Source: an uncultured Brevinema sp. (GTDB lineage Bacteria; Spirochaetota; Brevinematia; Brevinematales; Brevinemataceae). Taken from it: 13,774 nucleotides of DNA. Shown piece by piece: positions 1 through 7,737 of this stretch. The stretch lies in contig CAMRBT010000022.1 in NCBI GenBank assembly GCA_947040475.1, positions 1-13,774 on the forward strand, given 5' to 3'. The notes under the pieces are model-generated. The model did not search any database. It was not told where the DNA came from and saw only the letters and a program-made list of their open reading frames with translations. How positions within the stretch are numbered: the stretch's first letter is position 1; each line of letters starts with the position of its first letter. Both the position numbers and the translations under genes were made by a program.

Positions 1-95
1 AAACCATAGCCTAAGACTTCACATTTGTTTCCAGATATTTTTACAAATCCATATCCAGCTCTATCATACCCAGGGTCTATACCACAAATAATCAT
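1..95 (-). CDS. ruvC: Holliday junction resolvase RuvC, N-terminal fragment
   Basis: The first 31 codons of a gene that runs off the low-coordinate edge. The peptide begins MIICGIDPGYDRAGYGFV, the first beta strand and turn of RuvC, with the family's GIDPG motif; Asp7 matches the first metal-binding catalytic Asp of the enzyme. RuvC cuts Holliday junctions as a dimer together with RuvAB. The ATG directly follows the TAA stop of the upstream lipoprotein gene (stop at 96-98, no gap), and its AAGGA ribosome site lies inside that gene, so translation is probably coupled. No promoter of its own is visible. The identification rests on a short but distinctive segment; the rest of the protein is outside the window. 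Confidence 0.88.
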   Translation of the reverse strand, partial: MIICGIDPGYDRAGYGFVKISGNKCEVLGYG

Positions 96-1319
96 TTATA
101 ATTTGTCCTTAGTGTTTGTTTCTTCTGTGTTCCATTGAAGGACTATAATTTTACTATTTCTATCTAAGATATAGTTGTAAAGAGTTCCATCATTATCTAA
201 AAAATAATCATACATTACATAATAGGAAGAATGAATAGGGGTATAATAGATTTTTTCTGTATTATCTCTCGTGTCTAAGACTCGTATTTTTAGTGATTCC
301 ATTTCCTCATTATAGCTTTGGAAGAAGATATGACCATTTTTATCAATACCAAGAACGCCTTCTGTGAGTTGTTTGTTTTTACTAATTTCTGTAGTAAAAT
401 CATTTTCAAGAATAGAATAAATATTGACAGAAGACCACACATTTTCTATATTGGCGGGAATTTCTTCCCCCTTAGTATTAGTTAGAGGTTGGTATTCTGT
501 GAGTACAGCGAGTTGTTCATCATGTTTGTAATTGTCAATAGAAATAATATTTCCATTATAGTAGATATTATTGATATTAGTTTGGATATCTATATTTTTA
601 CTATTGAATTCAAAATTTAATTCCCCTATATCAGAATACCTACGCATAACATGATAATTGTCTGTTTGATTGGTATTAAGGGTAGGAAAATAAAGATATA
701 AGTTGCCAAAATCATCTCCGCTTATTTGAGAAGGATATAAAAAAGGAGTGGAATTGATTCCATTAAGTCCTAATTTATATAAAAAATCTCCTTGTGAAGA
801 AAATTTATAAATATAAAAATTAGCATCGGGTATGCTTTTGATATTTTTTTGAAATTGTTCATAATTTTTGATTTCAGCTGATTGATTGCTATAATTTTGG
901 ACTTCATAAGACTCGTAATCTTGTATGGATGCCAAGATATAAAAGTCATTATTTTTATCTACAAAAACTTCATAAGGTCTAGCAAAAGAATAAGCTTTGC
1001 TTTTGTTGGGAATGGATAAAATCGGTTCTGTCTTAATATTTTCTTTTTCTATAGGAAATACAGTCACAACTTTGTTATAAGAATCAGCGATATAAATCTT
1101 ATGATCTTGAATCATCAATTTAGGCAGATCTACAAGAAAACTATTTGGAAATCCTTGTCTATTACTGTAACTTTCTAAGATAGGAAGATTACTACCAATT
1201 TGATTGTATTCAAATCCAAGGTCTGCTTCAAAAACTTTTTCATAAAACAATATTTTTTTTTGACAACTTATAAGTAAAGAAGCGGTAAAAAGTAATAAAA
1301 TTAATTTAACATTTTTCAT
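96..1319 (-). CDS. Lipoprotein with a predicted beta-propeller (NHL-like) body
   Basis: A 407-residue protein with a type II signal peptide: Lys-containing n-region, hydrophobic stretch at residues 5-15 and lipobox LISC, lipidated Cys19 followed by Gln-Lys-Lys. It should be anchored in a membrane after Lsp cleavage. The body contains repeated units of the kind seen in NHL/6-bladed propellers, for example IYIADSYNKVVTVF near residue 75, NDFYILASIQD near 123, GNLYLYFP near 205, GHIFFQSY near 328 and GTLYNYILD near 379. Lipoproteins of this build are common in spirochaetes; no specific function can be read from it. It follows ftsZ by 47 bases holding a strong hairpin and has its own ribosome site, AGGTGG six bases before the ATG. 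A run of nine A residues follows the lipobox Cys codon. The role in division, if any, is unknown. Confidence 0.85.
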   Translation of the reverse strand: MKNVKLILLLFTASLLISCQKKILFYEKVFEADLGFEYNQIGSNLPILESYSNRQGFPNSFLVDLPKLMIQDHKIYIADSYNKVVTVFPIEKENIKTEPILSIPNKSKAYSFARPYEVFVDKNNDFYILASIQDYESYEVQNYSNQSAEIKNYEQFQKNIKSIPDANFYIYKFSSQGDFLYKLGLNGINSTPFLYPSQISGDDFGNLYLYFPTLNTNQTDNYHVMRRYSDIGELNFEFNSKNIDIQTNINNIYYNGNIISIDNYKHDEQLAVLTEYQPLTNTKGEEIPANIENVWSSVNIYSILENDFTTEISKNKQLTEGVLGIDKNGHIFFQSYNEEMESLKIRVLDTRDNTEKIYYTPIHSSYYVMYDYFLDNDGTLYNYILDRNSKIIVLQWNTEETNTKDKL

Positions 1320-1330
1320 GATATTCCACC

Positions 1331-1366
1331 TAATAAATAGTACCGTTAAAAACGGTACTATTATTA
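1331..1366 (-). other. Intercistronic hairpin between ftsZ and the lipoprotein gene
   Basis: The arms 1336-1347 and 1351-1362 are perfect 12-bp inverted repeats (AATAGTACCGTT and its complement) around a 3-base loop. Bulging base 1335 lets four more pairs form (1331-1334 with 1363-1366), so the structure fills nearly all the gap between the ftsZ stop and the AGGTGG ribosome site of the next gene (1326-1331). No long U run follows on the minus strand, so it is not a textbook terminator; an attenuator, an mRNA-processing site or a 3'-end stabiliser for ftsZ are all possible. Confidence 0.7.
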
Positions 1367-2959
1367 TTAATAATTTGAGTCATTGTGAATTTTTTTTCTA
1401 CGTCTTAAAAACGCAGGAGTATCAAGATCTGAGACCATAGATGGGACACCACCTACAGAACGTCTTGCTTCGCTAGGGTCAAATTCATTATATACTTGAG
1501 CATCTTCTTTTCTTAAGGAAAAATCAATACTTCTTCTTTCCCCAAAAGTGTTTGCTTGAGCATTTTGTATAGGAGCTTGCTGAGGAAAAGCTTTTTGAGG
1601 TTTTGTTGATTTAATACCCCAATCTTCATCATGATCAATATAGTTGTTTTCAGCCATATCTTGTTGATGTTGATGCTCTAAAGAATGCATGTTTTGCAAG
1701 TCTTCTATCGTGTTAAACATATTGTGAGTTTGTTGGTTTTGTGTGGGTGCAGGAGTAGGTGTAGGCATATCTCTTACCAAGTCTGTCGCAATAATAATAA
1801 TACGTACTTGATCTCTTAAATTTTCATCAAAATCTAAGCCCATGATAATTTCAGCATCAGGTCTACAGAATTTTGAAATAGCCTCTGCAGCTTCGTGGAA
1901 TTCTTTCATGTCAAAATCATCGCCACCAATGATTTTAGCTACCATTGCTCCAGATTGTCTGAAAGTATTATTTTCTATGAGAGGATTTGCAAGAGCTTCT
2001 TGAGCTGCTTTTAAAGCACGTCCATCGCCTTTAGCTTGACCAATACCCATAATTGCTTCCCCACGATTTGCGAGGATAGTTCTTACATCGTTAAAGTCAA
2101 CATTAATAATAGCAGTTTCGCTAATGATACCAGAGATACCTTGAACAGCTTGTTTTAATACTTCATCAATTTTTTTGAAAGCATCTTTTACAGAAGTGTT
2201 TTTTTCGACAATTTCAAAGATACGTGAGTTAGAGATAACGAGCATGGTATCCACATGATTTTTTAATTTGTCTATGCCTTCTATAGCGGCTTTTTGTCTT
2301 TTTGTACCTTCAAAAGAAAATGGTAAAGTAACAACAGCAACGACAAGACAACCAGATTCTTTAGCGATTTGAGCAATAACAGGAGCTGCACCAGTACCTG
2401 TACCACCACCCATACCAGCAGTAATAAAGACCATATCTGTGTTTTTAAGATTGTTTCTAATTTCTTCAGAACTTTCAAGGGCTGCTTTTTCACCAATTTC
2501 AGGTTTAGCACCAGCTCCCAATCCTTTAGTAATTTTTGTTCCTATAGGGATACATTTTTTTGCCAATGATTTTTTTAGAACTTGGACATCTGTATTAATA
2601 GCAATGAATTCTACGCCAGCAACATGATCTTCTATCATTCTATTAATAGCATTACACCCTGCACCACCAACACCAAGAACTTTTAGATTACCACCGACAG
2701 TGATATCTTCTAGATCAAGATCAAGATTTTCTTGAGCTACTGGAGTAGGTTCTACAATAGCTGCAGGAGTATTCATAATATTTTGAGGGGTAAAAAAGAT
2801 CTCTTCTTTTGTATTTATAGAAGGACTAACTAAAGGAGGAGTGGACTCGAGTTGTTCAGGATCAAAAATAGAGAAAATGTTGGGTTCATTTGGTAAATCT
2901 TGTGGAAAAACATTTTCTTCCTCTTTACCAGCACTCCATAATTCTTCAAAGTAAGACAT
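1367..2959 (-). CDS. ftsZ: Cell division GTPase FtsZ with a long N-terminal extension
   Basis: The tubulin homologue that polymerises into the Z-ring at midcell. The GTPase fold starts near residue 88 (KVLGVGGAGCNA); the tubulin signature GGGTGTG is at 184-190 and the T7 synergy loop NVDFNDV at 286-292 carries the catalytic Asp pair. The core ends near 396, followed by a Gln/His/Pro-rich linker of about 110 residues and a clear C-terminal peptide, DLDTPAFLRRRKK at 511-523, which in this family docks on FtsA. At 530 residues it exceeds the usual 350-400 because of the linker and an acidic, Pro-rich N-terminal extension of about 80 residues. The ATG is supported by a strong GGAGG site six bases upstream, so the extension should be translated. 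It lies 129 bases after ftsA; I could not identify a convincing promoter in that gap. Confidence 0.97.
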   Translation of the reverse strand: MSYFEELWSAGKEEENVFPQDLPNEPNIFSIFDPEQLESTPPLVSPSINTKEEIFFTPQNIMNTPAAIVEPTPVAQENLDLDLEDITVGGNLKVLGVGGAGCNAINRMIEDHVAGVEFIAINTDVQVLKKSLAKKCIPIGTKITKGLGAGAKPEIGEKAALESSEEIRNNLKNTDMVFITAGMGGGTGTGAAPVIAQIAKESGCLVVAVVTLPFSFEGTKRQKAAIEGIDKLKNHVDTMLVISNSRIFEIVEKNTSVKDAFKKIDEVLKQAVQGISGIISETAIINVDFNDVRTILANRGEAIMGIGQAKGDGRALKAAQEALANPLIENNTFRQSGAMVAKIIGGDDFDMKEFHEAAEAISKFCRPDAEIIMGLDFDENLRDQVRIIIIATDLVRDMPTPTPAPTQNQQTHNMFNTIEDLQNMHSLEHQHQQDMAENNYIDHDEDWGIKSTKPQKAFPQQAPIQNAQANTFGERRSIDFSLRKEDAQVYNEFDPSEARRSVGGVPSMVSDLDTPAFLRRRKKIHNDSNY

Positions 2960-3088
2960 TAGTCCTCCAGCATCATATAATATTTATTTAATAGAATAAG
3001 TAGAAATAAAAAGTTGAAGATATCTATCATATTGATTATCGGTATTTTTAATTTTTATTTTATAGTTAGGGTAGTGTTTTTTGATATT

Positions 3089-4339
3089 TTAGAAAAATTC
3101 ACTAAACCAATCTTGTATGCGAAAAACAATTCCCTGAAAATTTTTATCTTCATCAGGGCTACTGACATTCCCTAATTTAGGGGTGCTTTGCAATCCATAG
3201 AGAGACAATCCTGTCGCTGTAGAAAAAGAAGGATCTTTAACAAATTCATCTAATCCACGGAATTGATAAGGCATACCTATTCTAACGGGCAATTGGAAAA
3301 TCTCTCCTGCCAACTCTTCTATATATTCTGTATTTGCTACCCCACCAGTGAGGATAACACCAGCAGACAAATGAGATTTGAAGCCTGTTTTTTCTATTTG
3401 TTCGTTGATTAAAAATAAAATTTCTTCTAAACGAGGTTGAATAATTTCAGATAAAAGCCTACGACTTTCTATTCTATCTGTTCTTCCATTGGGAGTTGGT
3501 ATTTCTAATTGTTCTTGCATAGGGATAGAGCTTGCTATTGCAGAGCCAAAATCACATTTGATTTGTTCAGCAATATGTAGAGTTGTTTTCATTCCATAAG
3601 AAATATCATTAGTAATGTGTCCGCCACCTATGGATAATTGCCCTGTGTGTTTAATACCACCATCAGTGAAAATAACATAGTTAGTCGTGCTAGCTCCAAT
3701 ATCAATTAAAATACAACCCTCTTCCTTTTCTTCTTCTTTTACTAGGGCTCTAGTGGCAGCAATAGGTTTGAGGATAATATCTGCTGTATTAAATCCAGCT
3801 TTGAAGACACTTTTGATAAGATTGTTTACAGAAGTTGCAGCTACAGTAACAATATGGACATGCACTTCTAAGCGAGACCCCGTCATTCCTATAGGATCTT
3901 TGATTCCTGCCTGATCATCTACAGAATATGATTGAGGAAGCACATGTATAACTTCTCTATCGGGAGGCATGATAATCGTTGTTGCTGTTTCTATAACTCG
4001 TTTAATATCATCAGGAGTAATTTCTTTTTGGGAAGGAATAGTGATAACACCTTTGCTTTTTGTTAATTCTATATGTCCACCAGAAACACCTAAAATAACT
4101 GATTCTACAGTTACCCCAGCTTGTAACTCGGCTTTTTCGATAACAGCGGTTACGGTTAGTGCTGCTTGTTCTAAATTAACAATAACACCTTTTCTTATAC
4201 CACGAGAAGGAACATTAGCAGCTCCTAAAATTTCTGGATTATTATTATCATTAAGTCTAGTAATAACGACGCTTGTTTTGCTAGAACCTATATCAAGACC
4301 AGCAATTACAGAAGAAGAGGGAGAATAATTTGTACTCAC
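3089..4339 (-). CDS. ftsA: Cell division protein FtsA (GTG start)
   Basis: An actin-fold ATPase that tethers FtsZ to the membrane and recruits later divisome proteins. Visible motifs: phosphate-1 loop GLDIGSSKTSVVI (14-26), the 1C domain typical of FtsA (about 85-170), phosphate-2 LIDIGASTTNYVIF (211-224), adenosine motif GVILTGGVANT (327-337), and a C-terminal amphipathic helix ending RIQDWFSEFF (407-416) that fits the membrane-targeting sequence. At 416 residues it has the usual family length. The start is GTG at 4337-4339, with AAGGAA five bases before it. An ATG one base upstream is out of frame and reads straight into TGA. It follows ftsQ by 18 bases and precedes ftsZ, the canonical dcw order. 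Confidence 0.96.
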   Translation of the reverse strand: MSTNYSPSSSVIAGLDIGSSKTSVVITRLNDNNNPEILGAANVPSRGIRKGVIVNLEQAALTVTAVIEKAELQAGVTVESVILGVSGGHIELTKSKGVITIPSQKEITPDDIKRVIETATTIIMPPDREVIHVLPQSYSVDDQAGIKDPIGMTGSRLEVHVHIVTVAATSVNNLIKSVFKAGFNTADIILKPIAATRALVKEEEKEEGCILIDIGASTTNYVIFTDGGIKHTGQLSIGGGHITNDISYGMKTTLHIAEQIKCDFGSAIASSIPMQEQLEIPTPNGRTDRIESRRLLSEIIQPRLEEILFLINEQIEKTGFKSHLSAGVILTGGVANTEYIEELAGEIFQLPVRIGMPYQFRGLDEFVKDPSFSTATGLSLYGLQSTPKLGNVSSPDEDKNFQGIVFRIQDWFSEFF

Positions 4340-4357
4340 ATTTGTTCCTTTTTATTT

Positions 4358-5095
4358 TTAGAAAAATCCTATCGATGTATCTTTATTACTATAAATATCA
4401 ATTATTTTTGGGGGTTTTTGTAAATTAGTAGTATTAAGTGTATTGGCTATGCGTTGTGCTTTAAAAATAAAATCTTCAGAAAGTGCAAATTTCTCAATAT
4501 AAAACTGAGGGGTAGTATTTTTGAGGGTAAAATAAGTTTCTCGATTTTTATCAATGCGTATATTGTCAATTAACATAATATTAGTGTTGTTTAGGGCTGA
4601 TAGTGTGTTGATAATATGTTCGTCGACAACTTGATTGTTATTTAAAGCGACCCCAAATCCAAGATCAATAGTAGGTAAAATTACTGGTAAAGAATTTGTG
4701 AGAGAATACAAAATAACTCCATCACTATCTACTTGATAGGATTTTTTTTTGATTTGTATAAAAGCAATAGGCGTTCGTTCTGTTATTTTTATAGTCAGGG
4801 TATGGGGTAAATCTTTGCTAATATCTGCATTCTTAACTAATTCTAAACTTTCTAATTGATTTTTTAATGTTGTCATATTCAATAAGGATAGATTCCCTCT
4901 TGTTGCATTGGTGCTTGAAGTAATAATTTGATTAAAATCAGCATTCTTAGAATATAGAGCTCCACTAAGATTAATCTCTTTAATAGAAAAATTCTTAGTG
5001 AAAATATTTAGGATATCATACATTGATTGATGAACAAGAACACTAAAAAGAGCTAAAAAAATAATTAATAAAGCTGATAGCTTTTTATTTAACAA
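4358..5095 (-). CDS. ftsQ: Cell division protein FtsQ/DivIB (TTG start)
   Basis: A bitopic divisome protein that links FtsL/FtsB to the rest of the division machinery. It has a short cytoplasmic tail, one membrane helix (about residues 7-23), then a POTRA domain (about 36-107: FSIKEINLSGALYSK through LTIKITERTPIA) and a beta-rich FtsQ domain to residue 245. The ERTPIAF segment at the POTRA/beta junction is typical of the family. Sequence identity is expected to be low; size, topology and position between ddl and ftsA carry the call. The start is TTG at 5093-5095, overlapping the ddl stop by 7 bases, with GGGAG six bases upstream. The first in-frame ATG is codon 25, which would remove the membrane helix, so TTG is preferred. 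Nine consecutive A bases encode KKK at 116-118. Confidence 0.9.
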   Translation of the reverse strand: MLNKKLSALLIIFLALFSVLVHQSMYDILNIFTKNFSIKEINLSGALYSKNADFNQIITSSTNATRGNLSLLNMTTLKNQLESLELVKNADISKDLPHTLTIKITERTPIAFIQIKKKSYQVDSDGVILYSLTNSLPVILPTIDLGFGVALNNNQVVDEHIINTLSALNNTNIMLIDNIRIDKNRETYFTLKNTTPQFYIEKFALSEDFIFKAQRIANTLNTTNLQKPPKIIDIYSNKDTSIGFF

Positions 5096-6018
5096 AAGTT
5101 TCTCCCTTGCACATTTTTAATAATTTGAGTTACAAATTCTTTTATATCAATATTGGCAGCCTTTAACATAGATGGTATGTCGCTAGTATTAGTCATGCCG
5201 GGAGCTGTATTTACTTCTAAATACACAGGACCTTTATCAGTGAGCATCAAATCCACACGAACACAATCTCTTAAATCAAAGGCTTCAAAAATTGTTGTGA
5301 CATGAGCATGTATAAGATCCAAAGTTTTTTGATCCATAGGTGCTGGCAAAATGAACTCTGTCATGCCTGCTGTATATTTTGTTTCAAAGGTGTAAAATTC
5401 AGCTTTTGGTTTTAGTTCTAAAATAGGAAGGATGATCATTTTATTATTTTGTTCAATGATACCAACAGTCATTTCTCTGCCGATGAGTAATTGTTCTACT
5501 AAAGAATCTGGAAATTGTTCTAAATGTTTTGGAAGAAGAGACAAAGCTTCTTCCTTATTATGAAGAATAAGAGAGCCAACACTAGAACCTTCACTGACTG
5601 GTTTGATAAAAACAGGATAGCCAAGTTTTTCTATCTTAGTAAGATTTTGTTCTAGATTAGCATTAGTAACAAACCCTTGAGCACAAGGAATATTTAAAGT
5701 TTGAAATAACTGTTTGGTAGTAGCTTTATTCATGGTGAGTGCACTAGCAAGAACGCCACAACCAGCATAAGGAATACAAAGAGTTTCTAAAACGCCTTGA
5801 ATACAGCCATCTTCACCTTTAGTACCATGTAAAATAGGATAAATAATATCATAGTTTTTGAGAAGATCAAAAGAAAAATCATCATGACTAGGATCTAATA
5901 CAGTAGTATTAAAGCCAGCTTCGGAGATAGCATTGTATAAATTTTCGCCAGAACGTCTGGAGATTTCTTTTTCTGCAGAAGAGCCACCTGCTAAAATAAG
6001 TATTTTACTTGAGGACAT
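5089..6018 (-). CDS. ddl: D-alanine--D-alanine ligase
   Basis: An ATP-grasp enzyme that joins two D-Ala molecules to make the terminal dipeptide of peptidoglycan precursors. N-terminal D-Ala1 motif GGSSAEKEIS (11-20, Glu16), HGTKGEDG (64-71), ATP-grasp lysine in FIKPVSEGSSVG (137-148), omega loop ending ETKY (212-215), RVD (254-256) and EVNTAPGMTNTS (268-279) with the metal-binding Glu268 and Asn270. The Lys-Tyr pair at 214-215 matches the K-Y pair of DdlB-type enzymes, where D-lactate ligases carry Phe, so D-Ala-D-Ala is the expected product. At 309 residues it is full length. GGGAG lies eight bases before the ATG. It is the first gene of the ddl-ftsQ-ftsA-ftsZ unit, preceded by a strong promoter. 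Confidence 0.96.
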   Translation of the reverse strand: MSSSKILILAGGSSAEKEISRRSGENLYNAISEAGFNTTVLDPSHDDFSFDLLKNYDIIYPILHGTKGEDGCIQGVLETLCIPYAGCGVLASALTMNKATTKQLFQTLNIPCAQGFVTNANLEQNLTKIEKLGYPVFIKPVSEGSSVGSLILHNKEEALSLLPKHLEQFPDSLVEQLLIGREMTVGIIEQNNKMIILPILELKPKAEFYTFETKYTAGMTEFILPAPMDQKTLDLIHAHVTTIFEAFDLRDCVRVDLMLTDKGPVYLEVNTAPGMTNTSDIPSMLKAANIDIKEFVTQIIKNVQGRNFC

Positions 6019-6078
6019 ATAGGCTCCCTAGATATTATTTAAAAAGATTTCTCTGATAGAGAATTTTCCTTATTTAAC

Positions 6079-6107
6079 ATTATGCGTGATTATTAAACTT
6101 TCGTCAA
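6079..6107 (-). promoter_or_regulatory. Sigma70-type promoter of ddl-ftsQ-ftsA-ftsZ
   Basis: On the minus strand, TTGACG (6102-6107) is followed after exactly 17 bases by CATAAT (6079-6084). It lies about 60 bases upstream of the ddl ATG and downstream of the glgA terminator, the right place to start a new transcript. It is the best promoter match in the window. Confidence 0.8.
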
Positions 6108-6116
6108 AATTTTGAC
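6103..6116. promoter_or_regulatory. Perfect palindrome over the -35 box of the ddl promoter
   Basis: GTCAAAATTTTGAC is a perfect 14-bp inverted repeat whose left end forms most of the -35 hexamer of the ddl promoter. The half-site TTTTGACTA (6110-6118) recurs at 6134-6142, 24 bases away in the same orientation. This arrangement suits a dimeric DNA-binding protein acting at the promoter. No regulator can be named; in AT-rich DNA part of the symmetry may be chance. Confidence 0.45.
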
Positions 6117-6171
6117 TAGAAATATTCATAAGTTTTTGACTATTTATAAAATAGAGGTATTAATTTGATGC

Positions 6172-6204
6172 AAAAAAACACCCCGCCTAATGACGAAGTG
6201 TTTT
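6172..6204 (-). terminator. Intrinsic terminator after glgA
   Basis: Minus-strand RNA forms a 13-bp stem (6192-6204 with 6175-6187) with a 4-base loop; the outer AAAACAC/GTGTTTT pairs are perfect and the inner six include three G-U pairs. Seven T residues follow in the 3' part of the stem and beyond. It sits 16 bases after the glgA stop codon and before the ddl promoter. Confidence 0.88.
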
Positions 6205-6220
6205 AATTTTTAATTGAAAA

Positions 6221-7714
6221 TTATTGATTGTTTGATCTAGCAAACACATCGTTATACATATCAAGATAACCTTTTGCAGATCTTTTCCAAGACCAATCTT
6301 CTTTCATACCAGTTTTAACAATTTTTTCCCATAGGGTTTTATTGTTTCTCCAAATATCAACAGCTCTAAAAATAGTATCTGCTAAAACGGTTGGATGGTA
6401 TTCTTCAAATACAAATCCTGTTTTTCCATCGGTGACAGAATCTGCCAAACCGCCAGTTTTGCGTACAATAGGTACAGTGCCATAACGAAGACTATATAAT
6501 TGATTGAGACCAGATGGCTCAAATAAAGAAGGCATCAAAAAGATATCACAAGCAGCTTCGATCTCATGGGAACGATCCACATTAAATCCTATCATAACAC
6601 TCATTAGCTCAGGATATTGATGAGATAGCTCTATCAATCTTTCTTCGTATTCTTTTTTACCTGTTCCTAGAATCGTAAAAGCAATATTATTATTTAATAG
6701 ATTTTCTACACATTCTAAAAATATATCCATTCCTTTTTGATCATATAATCTTGTGATAATTCCAATAAGAGGAGTGTCTTTATTTAATGTAAGCCCATTT
6801 TCTTTGGCGAATGTCTTTTTTATTTCAGCTTTTTGATCAAGAGTTTCAGTATTATAAGAAACAGAATATTTGTTTTTGATAATACTATCTATGGATGGAT
6901 CCCATTCTGTATAGTCAACACCATTCATAATACCAAGAAAAATACCATAGTCTCTTTTTTCTCGAATAACACCTTCTAATCCAGCTCCGAGACCGTCTGT
7001 TTTAATTTCTTCGGCGTAGGTTTCACTAACGGTATTCACAGCGTCAGAAAAAACAATACCACCCTTCATTAAATTAATATGTCTATAATATTCAAGCCCA
7101 TTAACATGGAAATATTTCCAATCAATACCTAGAGTAGGATATTGATCTACAGAGAATACTCCTTGGTATGCAAGATTGTGTATGGTAAATATAGTTTTTG
7201 TCTGATGAAAGACAGCGTTATATTCAGGTAAAGCTTGCTTAAACAAAGGTATCAAGCCCATATGCCAATCATGACAATGAATAATATCTGGTATCCAAGA
7301 AATAATTTTACAAGCTTCGAGGACGGCTCTATTAAAAATCACATAACGTCTAAGATTATCATTGTAGTCTTTACCTGTAACTGTATCTATATAAGGATTG
7401 TCTCTATCAAAAAATTCAGGAATATCAATAAAAACAAATTTATTTTCTTGATAAGTTATTTCTTCAATAGTAAAAGGATATTCAGCTTCATTAAATTCAA
7501 TCGATACTTTATAAGTGTTTTCAGCTTTAATATGGAATTTGTTCATATATTCTGTAACAGAACGATATTTTGGAATGACAATACGAACATCTAGCTTTTT
7601 TTGATTTAACGCTTTACTAAGCGCACTAACAACATCAGCTAGTCCTCCAACTTTTGCAAAAGGAACGGCTTCGCCACTGGCAAATAAAACCTTATATTTT
7701 TTTTGTGTACCCAT
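6221..7714 (-). CDS. glgA: Glycogen synthase (ADP-glucose type, GT5)
   Basis: Adds glucose from ADP-glucose to the non-reducing end of alpha-1,4-glucan. It has the GT-B layout: an N-terminal starch synthase domain with the KVGGL sugar-nucleotide motif (21-25), HCHDWH (146-151), FTIHNLAYQG (176-185), then a GT1-type C-terminal domain with GIITRLYDQKG (318-328) and EPSGLNQLYSLRYGT (399-413) followed by TGGLADSV (420-427). The usual Cys of EPCGL is Ser here (Ser401). At 497 residues it is of normal length. AAAGGAG precedes the ATG closely. It lies 23 bases after ispD, so the two are probably cotranscribed, and it ends in a strong terminator. No other glycogen genes are in view. Confidence 0.95.
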   Translation of the reverse strand: MGTQKKYKVLFASGEAVPFAKVGGLADVVSALSKALNQKKLDVRIVIPKYRSVTEYMNKFHIKAENTYKVSIEFNEAEYPFTIEEITYQENKFVFIDIPEFFDRDNPYIDTVTGKDYNDNLRRYVIFNRAVLEACKIISWIPDIIHCHDWHMGLIPLFKQALPEYNAVFHQTKTIFTIHNLAYQGVFSVDQYPTLGIDWKYFHVNGLEYYRHINLMKGGIVFSDAVNTVSETYAEEIKTDGLGAGLEGVIREKRDYGIFLGIMNGVDYTEWDPSIDSIIKNKYSVSYNTETLDQKAEIKKTFAKENGLTLNKDTPLIGIITRLYDQKGMDIFLECVENLLNNNIAFTILGTGKKEYEERLIELSHQYPELMSVMIGFNVDRSHEIEAACDIFLMPSLFEPSGLNQLYSLRYGTVPIVRKTGGLADSVTDGKTGFVFEEYHPTVLADTIFRAVDIWRNNKTLWEKIVKTGMKEDWSWKRSAKGYLDMYNDVFARSNNQ

Positions 7715-7737
7715 AAAAACTCCTTTTAAATATAATA

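Noticed and set aside
2281..2627. Open frames overlapping ftsZ on both strands
   Set aside because: They lie wholly inside a well-supported FtsZ frame, have low-complexity or Leu-rich translations and no ribosome site; they are shadows.
2960..3088. A separate ftsZ promoter in the ftsA-ftsZ gap
   Set aside because: Several AT-rich -10-like hexamers exist, but none has a convincing -35 at 16-18 bases. A promoter is possible but cannot be placed.
3687..4328. Plus-strand open frames opposite ftsA
   Set aside because: No recognisable domain, and the minus-strand FtsA motifs account for the sequence.
4337..4340. ATG overlapping the ftsA GTG by two bases as the true start
   Set aside because: It is out of frame and is followed at once by TGA.
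6112..6160. A plus-strand promoter using TTGACT
   Set aside because: It would transcribe antisense into glgA and has no gene to serve; the TTGACT copies fit better as half-sites of the palindrome.
7235..7594. Plus-strand open frame opposite glgA
   Set aside because: Ile/Asn/Phe-rich translation typical of antisense AT-rich DNA; glgA explains the region.
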